DNA from: Bacteroidales bacterium
GTDB taxonomy: Bacteria > Bacteroidota > Bacteroidia > Bacteroidales > Muribaculaceae
DNA: 5,714 bases
Assembly: GCA_004554255.1 (NCBI GenBank)
Contig: SFNC01000118.1
Location: 1-5,714 of the forward strand
Direction of reading: 5' to 3'
In this document: positions 1 to 5,714 of the stretch, piece after piece
How the letters are laid out: each line of letters opens with the position of its first letter
How positions within the stretch are numbered: the first letter of the stretch is position 1
Program-made: the position numbers and the translations under genes
Notes under the pieces: model-generated
Seen by the model: only the letters and a program-made list of their open reading frames with translations
Database searches by the model: none
Told to the model about the DNA's origin: nothing

Positions 1-121
1 CATCGGTCATGTAGCCCGCTACACTCCCTCTTCAACTTGCGAAATTTCCTCGAAAATACACCGCCCCTGCGTTAACAAATATTGGGGAACGGGGTCTTAA
101 TGTATGTGATGCGGAGCTGCC
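1..121. other. Intergenic stretch, possible edge of an interspersed repeat
   Basis: This is the DNA downstream of the metal permease stop codon. No gene can be supported. One plus-strand frame is open from the left edge to a TAA at 98-100 (about 32 codons, reading IGHVARYTPSSTCEISS and on to KYWGTGS), and a minus-strand frame across the first 60 bases is also open to the edge. Both peptides look like chance translations of non-coding DNA. They resemble spurious short peptides I remember from many Bacteroidales annotations, which would fit a dispersed repeat; that is recollection, not a search result. I see no rho-independent terminator: the only candidate pairing, CCCC with GGGG on the minus strand around 63-95, is weak and has no U-tract. 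Confidence 0.35.
10..23. repeat. Short perfect inverted repeat TGTAGC-CC-GCTACA
   Basis: TGTAGC at 10-15 and GCTACA at 18-23 are exact reverse complements separated by two bases. The spacer is too short for a fully paired RNA hairpin, although the inner pairs could open into a loop. It could equally be a protein-binding palindrome, part of a larger repeat, or chance. There is no U-tract next to it, so it is not a typical terminator. Confidence 0.3.
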
Positions 122-931
122 TCAGCGGCGATGGATTAGGGCGCGGAGGATGCGGCTGATAATGAAAACGGTAGCCATTATCAGTACGATTATTGCCGAT
201 GCGGGAACGTCTATGACTGCCGAGATAAAGAGTCCGGCCACACAGCAGACAGCCGAAATTACCACTGAGAAACGCATCAGAGGGCCGAAACGGTGAACCC
301 ATGTCTCGGCGGTCATCATCGGCAGTGACAGCATGGACATCAGCAGCATCACGCCCACAAGGCGGATGGTTAGTACTATGCACAGCGCCACCATCACGGT
401 CATAACAGTGGTGATAAATGTTACGGGGAGGCCGCTCACGCGGGCAAAGTCATGGTCGAAAGCGCACACTACTATCTCCTTGAAATACATGGCTAAAAAC
501 GCTAATAGCGCCACTGTAAATATGGCGAATGCCCAGATGTCGCCGGTGGTGACAGTGAGGATGTTGCCGAACAGAAAACTGTTCAGCTCGGGGACATAGC
601 CCGGAGTCAGGAATACGAACAGTACGCCTATAGCCATGCCCAGCGCCCAGACCACGGCGATAGCCGAGTCCTCGCGGACATGGAATCGGCGGCTCATCCA
701 CTCCACACCCAATGATGACCCTACGGCAAAGACGGCTGCCATGACTATGGGATTCAGACCCAGGAAATACCCTAAGCCGAGGCCTCCGAAGCATGCGTGG
801 GTCACGCCGCCGCAAATGGCCACCAGCCGTCGCGAAATAATATATGTGCCGATTACCGCCGCCGATACCGAGATTATAAGTACCCCTATCAGCGCAAGGC
901 GGAAGAACGGATAGTCAAGCATTTCAAGCAT
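122..931 (-). CDS. znuB: Metal (zinc/manganese-type) ABC transporter permease, ZnuB family
   Basis: A 269-aa polytopic inner-membrane protein of the ABC-3 family, which forms the channel of zinc, manganese or iron importers. Family landmarks appear in order: GTYIISRRLVAICGGVTHA with conserved His45 (residues 28-46), then GLGLGYFLG; LNSFLFGNIL (116-125); FDHDFARVSGLP (158-169), the likely coupling region facing the ATPase; VGVMLLMSMLSLPMMTAE (192-209); and DVPASAIIVL (241-250). About eight hydrophobic segments are visible and the length is normal for the family. The start is the first ATG; a second in-frame ATG lies three codons on, at 922. It is the last gene of the minus-strand cluster, 33 bases after the small Cys/His protein. 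The metal cannot be read from a permease alone, so the symbol denotes the family rather than proven zinc specificity. No ATPase or binding-protein gene adjoins it here. Confidence 0.92.
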   Translation of the reverse strand: MLEMLDYPFFRLALIGVLIISVSAAVIGTYIISRRLVAICGGVTHACFGGLGLGYFLGLNPIVMAAVFAVGSSLGVEWMSRRFHVREDSAIAVVWALGMAIGVLFVFLTPGYVPELNSFLFGNILTVTTGDIWAFAIFTVALLAFLAMYFKEIVVCAFDHDFARVSGLPVTFITTVMTVMVALCIVLTIRLVGVMLLMSMLSLPMMTAETWVHRFGPLMRFSVVISAVCCVAGLFISAVIDVPASAIIVLIMATVFIISRILRALIHRR

Positions 932-964
932 GATATGCGGTGATTGTTAAGCTGTTATACGTGT

Positions 965-1399
965 TTAGCGGGCAGAGCGCTGTTCCGAGATGAGCATAAT
1001 CAGCTCGTCGCGGACATCCGGCGGCAATGCTATGCCGCGTTGCTGTATGGAGCGTGCCCAGGCCGGGATTTCGTCGGGGTTTAGCGTCAGCAGTACGTCG
1101 CGGAAGCGGTCTGCTTCAGCGGCGGTATATGTCATGGCGTCGCGACCGCGGAACTCGTCAAGTTCCTCATCGTCAAAGTACTCCGGCTGTGCCGTTTCGT
1201 CGACCAACAGAGACGTTTTTTCGCACACCAAATGCTGTCCGCAGCATACTTGCGGCTCGGTATCGTCGCAACTGTTTGCTTCGGCAGGTGTTGCCGGAGA
1301 TTCGGAGTCCTCTTTGTCACCTCCGGTAAGCCGGTGATGTGCATAGCAGAGCGAGCCCACGCCAAGCAGTGCGCCCAGGATTATCAGCGATACTATCAT
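965..1399 (-). CDS. Small membrane-anchored Cys/His-motif protein of unknown function
   Basis: A 144-aa protein. Residues 1-20 form a hydrophobic N-terminal anchor or uncleaved signal (MIVSLIILGALLGVGSLCYA). A low-complexity acidic and proline-containing linker follows (about 26-50), then a CCGQHLVC motif (residues 52-59) with another Cys at 44, an acidic YFDDEELDEFRGR segment (74-86), and a helical C-terminal domain (about 90-144: YTAAEADRFRDVL, IPAWARSIQQRGIALP). I remember similar proteins across Bacteroidetes with the same CCGxHxxC, YYDDEELD and FRxVL order. Some are labelled phospholipase, but I see no lipase motif here to justify that. The start at 1399 is preferred over an upstream in-frame ATG at 1441: it gives a clean membrane segment and a 4-base ATGA overlap with the aroA stop, whereas the extra 14 residues are basic and lie wholly inside aroA. 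The Cys/His cluster could bind metal, in keeping with the permease gene that follows; this is inference. Confidence 0.82.
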   Translation of the reverse strand: MIVSLIILGALLGVGSLCYAHHRLTGGDKEDSESPATPAEANSCDDTEPQVCCGQHLVCEKTSLLVDETAQPEYFDDEELDEFRGRDAMTYTAAEADRFRDVLLTLNPDEIPAWARSIQQRGIALPPDVRDELIMLISEQRSAR

Positions 1400-2673
1400 G
1401 CTTCCTCGCCCTCCTCGGTGTCTGTCTCGGGCAGCGGCCATTCGCGAAGAACAAATCCCGCTGCGGTAAGATCCCGCCAGAAGCCCGGATAGCTTTTGTC
1501 CACAACCTCAATGTCGCGTACCACAATTCCAGGTACGAATACCGAAACCGGAGCAAAAGCCATGGCTATGCGGTGGTCGCCGTATGTGTCTATGATGGGG
1601 CGTTCGTTTACCGGCATGCGGCGTCCGTTCCACGACATAGAGTCGCTGTCGTCGCATTCCAGAATGCATCCCAATTTCAGTAATTCGTGGCGCAGTGCCT
1701 CCACGCGGTCGCATTCTTTGTCATGAAGGGTCTTTACGCCGGTGAAGTGGAACGGTATACCCAGGGTGCAGGCTGTAACGGCAATTGCCGGGACGAGGTC
1801 GGGAGTCGCCGACATGTCCAGGCTGAGGCGGCCGTATTGCTCGGGCGAGGCGCTCAGTGCGGCGCCATCGGGGGTGTCCTCGTCGTCGAAATCGGTATTC
1901 ACGCCTATCTGCTCGCCGAAAACGCGCATGGCACTGTCGCCCTGCAGGCTCTTTTCCTGCAAGCCCGGCAGTGTAACCCATCCGGCAGAAATGGCAGTTA
2001 TCGCGTACCAGTACGATGCCGCGCTCCAGTCCGGCTCTATTTCTTCGCCGATGCCCGAATACTGTCCGGGGCGTACTATCACTTTCTGTCCCGAAATCTC
2101 CACGTCGGCCCCGCGCTGCTCCATCATGGCGGCCGTCATTTTTATATACGGTGCCGATGCAATGTTGTTAAGCAGTGTAATCTGCAGGGGGTGTTGCATG
2201 GTGGGTCCCATCAGCAGGAGCGCGGAGATGAACTGGCTGCTTACCGATGCGTCAATCTCCAGGTCTCCGCCGTTCAGGCGTGAGCCTTTTATGGCGATGG
2301 GCGCAAAGCCTTCCTCGCCAAGGTATTGTATGTCGGCACCCATGCCGCGCAGAGCGTCAACAAGGATAGACAGCGGGCGCTGACGCAGGCGCTCGCAGCC
2401 GTCCAGCGTAACATCGCGGCCCGGTGTGGCGGCAAAATAAGCGGTGAGGAATCGCAAGGCTGTCCCGGAAGCCCCGACGTTGACAGTGCTTCCGTCTGCT
2501 GCCGCAAGAGCGTCGCCAAGTACCTTTATGTCATCGCAATCGGCGACAGCGCCCGGTGAGGTGGTGCCGCAGATGGCGTCAATGAGCATGCGGCGGGCGC
2601 TAAGGCTCTTGCTGAGAGGGAGGTGAACGGTGGCCTCCAGCATTTCTTCGGGTGGAAATATAACGTAATCCAT
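1396..2673 (-). CDS. aroA: 3-phosphoshikimate 1-carboxyvinyltransferase (EPSP synthase)
   Basis: A 425-aa cytoplasmic enzyme that condenses shikimate-3-phosphate with phosphoenolpyruvate in the sixth step of the shikimate pathway; E. coli AroA is 427 aa. Recognisable sites are PLSKSLSARR (19-28, PEP/S3P-binding Lys22 and Arg27), GASGTALRFL (67-76, equivalent to E. coli GNAGTAMRPL), RLRQRP (95-100, Arg99 matching Arg124), SVSSQF (143-148, S3P binding), ATPDLVP with catalytic Asp292 (matching Asp313), DKECDR (318-323, Lys319/Glu320/Arg323), YGDHRIAM (364-371) and VDKSYP with Lys393 (matching Lys411). All these key residues are present, so the enzyme should be active. It starts 11 bases after the kinase stop and its TGA overlaps the next ATG, so it is probably cotranscribed with and translationally coupled to its neighbours. 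No promoter box lies just upstream. The Glu-rich tail after residue 415 is probably disordered. Confidence 0.96.
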   Translation of the reverse strand: MDYVIFPPEEMLEATVHLPLSKSLSARRMLIDAICGTTSPGAVADCDDIKVLGDALAAADGSTVNVGASGTALRFLTAYFAATPGRDVTLDGCERLRQRPLSILVDALRGMGADIQYLGEEGFAPIAIKGSRLNGGDLEIDASVSSQFISALLLMGPTMQHPLQITLLNNIASAPYIKMTAAMMEQRGADVEISGQKVIVRPGQYSGIGEEIEPDWSAASYWYAITAISAGWVTLPGLQEKSLQGDSAMRVFGEQIGVNTDFDDEDTPDGAALSASPEQYGRLSLDMSATPDLVPAIAVTACTLGIPFHFTGVKTLHDKECDRVEALRHELLKLGCILECDDSDSMSWNGRRMPVNERPIIDTYGDHRIAMAFAPVSVFVPGIVVRDIEVVDKSYPGFWRDLTAAGFVLREWPLPETDTEEGEEA

Positions 2674-2684
2674 AATTTACGGTG

Positions 2685-4877
2685 TTATTTATTGTTGTTT
2701 TCTTCGGCAGGACACTCGCTGCCGGTCATATTTACAGGGATTGTGAATATGAAGCGTGCGCCGTGGGTGTAGCTTGAGTCCAGAACCACATCGCCGCCCA
2801 GCATTCGTGCTACTTTCCGGGCAATGTACAGTCCCAGGCCGATACCGCCGGAGGTCTTGCTTACCTTCTGGAATCGCTCGAAAACAGACGTGGCCTTGTC
2901 GGCGGGGATGCCCGGACCTGAGTCTTCCACGATGAACATCGCGCGGCTCCGGGACTCGTCTATGCCGTATTTTATACGGATAAAGCCTTTTTCGGTGAAC
3001 TTTGTGGCATTTCCGATGATATTTACCAGGACCTGGCTGGCGCGTACTATATCGGTGTCAATGTTTGCCTCGGTATTTGTTCCCGGCAAGGGGCTAATTT
3101 CTATTTTTACGTCCGGGTTCGGTTTAACAGTTACGGACTCGGTGGCGAATTTGCACAGCGTGTACATGCCTATGGAGGTGTATTTCAACACAATATTTGT
3201 GTTCTCCAGCTCACTTGCGTCAAGAACATCGTTGACAAGGGTCTTCATCAGCTCGCTGTTGAGCTGGATGGTCTTGATAAAGCTCTCCAGAACCTGACGG
3301 CGCTTGCCCTCTACCGAGTCGACAATCAGCTGAGTGTACCCCATGATGGCATTTGCCGGCTCGGAAATCTCATGACTGAAGATGGTTACGAAGTCCGATG
3401 CCTGTTTCTCTGCCTCCCGGGCTTTGTCGCGGGCGGCAATGAGTTCCTTTTCTGTTTTGCGCATGGCTTCGCGTTCCAGTTTCAGCTGCCGGTTCAGCTC
3501 TATCTGCTGTTTTGCCATCTTTCGGGATTTGGTAAAGGCCACCACAATCCATATCAGCAGAATAAGCAGAATCACCAGGCAAATTCCGGCCATGAAAAGA
3601 ATTGAATTACGCTTGGAGACCTCGGAATTGTGCATGTTCGAGACCAGGGAGGCGTTTGTATTCCTCAGCTGTGTGATGTCGTGCAGAATCTGGTACTCCA
3701 GAATGCGGTCCTGGTCCAGTCCGGCGCTGTGTTTTTCCAGAATGGGCACGTAACAGTCGTAGGCATAAATCAGGGCATCTTTATCGCCGGCATTGCGCGA
3801 GGCCTCCAACAGGCCTTTCAGAATCATTGTTTCCTTAAATGTCCCGGCGCAGGCGTCGGCGGCGATCTTAAGGTGCTCCATCGCCTGGTGGTATTGCTTT
3901 TTGGACAGAGAATAGAATCCGGCGGCGATGTGGGTGTCGTTACGGTCCTCGGCTACCTCGGTATTGGTGGCACTAAGTTTCTCTATCTCGTTATAGTAAT
4001 GGTCAATCTCCTGAGGCGTAAGGGCCGTGTAGTTCATCAGCATCAGCAGATATGCGCGATACTTGTCAGTGTCAAAGTTATGAAAGTGTCTGCCTTCGTC
4101 GCGGTACCGCCTGTCTGTCTGCTCAATCATCTGCAGACGCGCCTTGCTGTAGCGTATCGCCTCTATGCTGCGCATGCCGAAAGTTGCTGCGTTACTGGCG
4201 GTTGCATAAAAGAAGTTGCGCAGAATCCCGGGGCTGTCCTGGGGCAGCAGCTTGATCATTGACTCCAGCTTTTGCATGTAGTCGAACAGCAGCTTTCCGG
4301 CGGCTCCGTCGGTAAGGAAGATGCACAGAGTACCAAGCATTTCTATGCGCCGGTACAGATCTACGGCATTGTCGTTGGAGAAATTCATGATCATGTTATG
4401 TAGCTTCTCGGACCGTACGGAGTCCTTGAGGGTGCGTGCGGCAGTGCGCGCGCGGGTGAGGCGTATGTATGTCACCACCTCTTTCTGGTACGATGTCGGC
4501 GGCATCAGCTCGGCGGCCTTTTGGATAAGGCTCTGTGCCGAGTCGTTATACATCCACTCGGTGGTGCGAATGCGCAGGGCGTCAAGTATCGCAATTGAGT
4601 CCTGTGCCACAAGCGCGGCCTGGTAAAGGCGGTCGGCGTCGCGGCGGCGGTTTTTCTGCAGCGACAGATCGTAGATGTTATACAAAGTACGCAACCGCTC
4701 GCGGGGTACGGAACTGCGGCGTAGCGCGGTTTCCAGACTGTCAAGTTTGTGCTGGCGCTGTTCGCTGGTCATATCCGAGCGTTTTTCGCCCGCCAGGGAC
4801 TCTCCGGCTCCAAAGGCTATCATGATTGCGCACAACAGCACAAGCCTGAGTATGATTGTCTTTCTGAACGGTTTCAT
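2685..4877 (-). CDS. Membrane sensor histidine kinase with TPR-like periplasmic domain
   Basis: A 730-aa two-component sensor. Residues 1-29 form a signal peptide (basic KPFRK, a hydrophobic core, likely cleavage after SLA). Residues about 35-420 are helical and TPR-like, clearest at 45-95 and 316-343 (HIAAGFYSLSKKQYHQAMEH), and are predicted periplasmic. One membrane span lies at about 425-448 (LFMAGICLVILLILLIWIVV), followed by a charged coiled coil at 449-495. The HisKA domain carries the phospho-acceptor His502 in SHEISEP. The ATPase domain has an N-box NIIGNATKF (619-627), G1 DSGPGIP (652-658 region), F-box VFERF (665-669) and G2 GGIGLGLYIA (677-686). There is no C-terminal receiver or DNA-binding domain, so it should signal to a separate regulator, which is not in this window. 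The H-box is unusual: SEP replaces the common RTP or RNP. It is the first gene of the minus-strand cluster. The ligand is unknown. Confidence 0.93.
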   Translation of the reverse strand: MKPFRKTIILRLVLLCAIMIAFGAGESLAGEKRSDMTSEQRQHKLDSLETALRRSSVPRERLRTLYNIYDLSLQKNRRRDADRLYQAALVAQDSIAILDALRIRTTEWMYNDSAQSLIQKAAELMPPTSYQKEVVTYIRLTRARTAARTLKDSVRSEKLHNMIMNFSNDNAVDLYRRIEMLGTLCIFLTDGAAGKLLFDYMQKLESMIKLLPQDSPGILRNFFYATASNAATFGMRSIEAIRYSKARLQMIEQTDRRYRDEGRHFHNFDTDKYRAYLLMLMNYTALTPQEIDHYYNEIEKLSATNTEVAEDRNDTHIAAGFYSLSKKQYHQAMEHLKIAADACAGTFKETMILKGLLEASRNAGDKDALIYAYDCYVPILEKHSAGLDQDRILEYQILHDITQLRNTNASLVSNMHNSEVSKRNSILFMAGICLVILLILLIWIVVAFTKSRKMAKQQIELNRQLKLEREAMRKTEKELIAARDKAREAEKQASDFVTIFSHEISEPANAIMGYTQLIVDSVEGKRRQVLESFIKTIQLNSELMKTLVNDVLDASELENTNIVLKYTSIGMYTLCKFATESVTVKPNPDVKIEISPLPGTNTEANIDTDIVRASQVLVNIIGNATKFTEKGFIRIKYGIDESRSRAMFIVEDSGPGIPADKATSVFERFQKVSKTSGGIGLGLYIARKVARMLGGDVVLDSSYTHGARFIFTIPVNMTGSECPAEENNNK

Positions 4878-4897
4878 GAATCTCTGTTATTATCCCA

Positions 4898-4905
4898 CAA
4901 AGATA
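4898..4905 (-). promoter_or_regulatory. Bacteroidetes-type -7 box for the kinase-aroA-permease cluster
   Basis: The minus strand reads TATCTTTG, an exact match to the Bacteroidetes -7 consensus TAnnTTTG, within CTTATCTTTGTGG. It lies 20 bases upstream of the kinase ATG, which implies a very short leader. I see no convincing -33 TTG at the usual 19-21 base spacing; the nearest minus-strand TTG, at 4936-4938, is about 30 bases away. The assignment therefore rests on the -7 box and its position. Confidence 0.6.
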
Positions 4906-4980
4906 AGCAAAAAAATCGCTATAGAGGTTCGCTCGCAATACTTTTTTTAATAATGTGGTGCTAATGAATCAAAAATTCCT

Positions 4981-4988
4981 TATCTTTG
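4981..4988 (+). promoter_or_regulatory. Bacteroidetes-type -7 box for pldA
   Basis: The plus strand reads TATCTTTG, an exact TAnnTTTG match, within CTTATCTTTGCGG. It is 47 bases upstream of the pldA ATG, so the leader would be roughly 40 bases, including an A-rich stretch (AAAGAAAACCAACC) of the kind common in Bacteroidetes leaders. The -33 region is not a clear match. The box points away from the kinase promoter, and the two are separated by 75 AT-rich bases. Confidence 0.65.
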
Positions 4989-5035
4989 CGGCTGATTTAC
5001 CCTATTAAAGAAAACCAACCGATATTATCACTGTC

Positions 5036-5714
5036 ATGCGCCGGATTATAATGATACTTCTCGCAGCTATAGCTGTTGGTTCTCCGGCGGCTTTCGCGCA
5101 GATAGTATCCGGGGCGGGCGAAAAATTCGATACCGACTCACTGCGGCGGGATTTCGACAGCCAGCCTTACTTCGGCCTCTATAAAGACAATTATTTTATT
5201 TTCGGCCCGGCCATAGGTCCGAAGATGACTGATAAAAACACTAACGTAAAGTTTCAGATATCAGTGGCTCAGCGGCTTACCAAATCGACCTTGCCGTTTG
5301 GAACTTATCTGTATCTGTTCTACTCGCAAAAGGTGTTCTGGAACGTGCTGGAGAACTCCATGCCTATGACCGACCTGAACTTCAATCCCGGTGTGGGTCT
5401 GGCCAAGCCTCTGTTTGTGAAAAACCGCTTTATCGGACGCGTTATCCTTTGCCTTGAGCACGAATCCAACGGCCGCGACGGCGATGCCTCCAGGTCCTGG
5501 AACAAAATCTCGCTGGGCGCGAACATCATGATAGACCCGCAGCTCACCGTGCACGGAAAATTCTGGATTCCGATTGTGGACGGCATGAACAATAAGGATA
5601 TACTGGACTACAGCGGAATATATCAGGTTGGCCTGCAGGCATTCTCCACCAATCGCCGGTTCAATGTAGGCGTTACGCTTGTAAAGCGCCGTGGCTGGAA
5701 TTTGAATTACAACA
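5036..5714 (+). CDS. pldA: Outer-membrane phospholipase A (OMPLA), 3' end cut off by the window
   Basis: About 226 codons are present and the frame is open to the right edge. Residues 1-21 are a signal peptide (MRRIIMILLAAIAVG, with AFA before the cleavage site). The rest alternates in the manner of beta-barrel strands. The diagnostic motif is HESNGRDGDASRSWN (142-156): His142, Ser144 and Asn156 match the E. coli OMPLA catalytic triad in identity and spacing, and Ser152 matches a calcium-binding serine. Other matches to OMPLA are VKFQISVAQRL, YSQKVFWNV (E. coli YTQKSWWQL) and LNFNPGVGL. The enzyme hydrolyses phospholipids that reach the outer leaflet of the outer membrane, and acts there as a calcium-dependent dimer in E. 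coli. The first ATG is chosen because it gives a proper basic n-region; a Met at codon 6 would remove it. Homologues usually run some 50 or more residues further. The gene is transcribed divergently from the sensor kinase. Confidence 0.92.
   Translation, partial: MRRIIMILLAAIAVGSPAAFAQIVSGAGEKFDTDSLRRDFDSQPYFGLYKDNYFIFGPAIGPKMTDKNTNVKFQISVAQRLTKSTLPFGTYLYLFYSQKVFWNVLENSMPMTDLNFNPGVGLAKPLFVKNRFIGRVILCLEHESNGRDGDASRSWNKISLGANIMIDPQLTVHGKFWIPIVDGMNNKDILDYSGIYQVGLQAFSTNRRFNVGVTLVKRRGWNLNYN

Noticed and set aside
76..90. AATATTTG on the minus strand as a promoter for a gene to the left
   Set aside because: It misses the first T of TAnnTTTG and no supported start codon or -33 element accompanies it.
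114..127. GCTG-AGG-CAGC hairpin at the permease stop codon as a terminator
   Set aside because: The stem is only four base pairs, overlaps the stop codon, and is not followed by a U-tract.
1400..1441. Upstream ATG extending the Cys/His protein by 14 residues
   Set aside because: The extension is basic (AAARDRHRGGRGS), lies wholly within aroA, and would put charged residues before the membrane segment. The ATGA overlap start at 1399 is the more natural one.
1687..2383. Two long plus-strand open frames (198 and 213 codons) antisense to aroA
   Set aside because: They overlap each other in different frames and lie opposite an intact aroA with all its motifs. The peptides show no family features and are rich in the residues expected from a shadow of a GC-rich gene.
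2824..3297. A 157-codon plus-strand open frame antisense to the kinase ATPase domain
   Set aside because: The opposite strand encodes clear N, G1 and F boxes; this frame is a shadow.
4073..4082. Minus-strand TAACTTTG match to the -7 consensus inside the kinase gene
   Set aside because: It lies deep within the coding sequence, far from any downstream start, and a loose 8-base pattern with two free positions is expected by chance.
3630..4262. A 210-codon plus-strand open frame antisense to the kinase sensor domain
   Set aside because: It has no recognisable motif or start context, and the opposite strand is a continuous 730-aa kinase with a coherent domain order.
5261..5592. Minus-strand open frames (97 and 90 codons) opposite pldA
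   Set aside because: They overlap each other and sit opposite a clear OMPLA coding frame with its catalytic motif.

Overview
The window looks like chromosomal core DNA from a member of the Bacteroidales; a moderate-to-high GC gut lineage such as Muribaculaceae is my best guess (inference). The reasons are TAnnTTTG-type -7 promoter boxes, starts without a clear Shine-Dalgarno, a TPR-like periplasmic sensor kinase of a style common in Bacteroidetes, and a small CCGxHxxC protein that I remember only from that phylum.

Layout: bases 1-121 hold no convincing gene, but may be the edge of an interspersed repeat. A tightly packed minus-strand cluster fills 122-4877. In transcription order it is a 730-aa sensor histidine kinase (4877-2685), an 11-base gap, EPSP synthase aroA (2673-1396), a 4-base ATGA overlap, a 144-aa membrane-anchored protein of unknown function (1399-965), a 33-base gap, and a ZnuB-type metal ABC permease (931-122). 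No TAnnTTTG box lies in the gaps between these genes, so one transcript from the promoter at 4898-4905 is the simplest reading. A 158-base divergent intergenic region (4878-5035) separates this cluster from a plus-strand outer-membrane phospholipase A gene (pldA, 5036 onward), which runs off the right edge.

How they fit together: the kinase and the phospholipase share a divergent control region with near-identical -7 boxes, and both act in the envelope. The kinase has a signal peptide, a periplasmic helical-repeat sensor, one membrane span and a HisKA/HATPase core; no response regulator is present here. AroA is a housekeeping shikimate enzyme with its catalytic residues intact. The small protein with a Cys-Cys-Gly-x-His-x-x-Cys motif sits directly upstream of the metal permease, which suggests, but does not show, a role in metal handling. 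The permease's ATPase and binding protein are not in the window.

I found no mobile element, CRISPR array, tRNA or rRNA. The most interesting points are the uncharacterised Cys/His protein next to the metal permease, an unusual H-box in the kinase predicted to lack phosphatase activity, and the possible repeat at the left edge.
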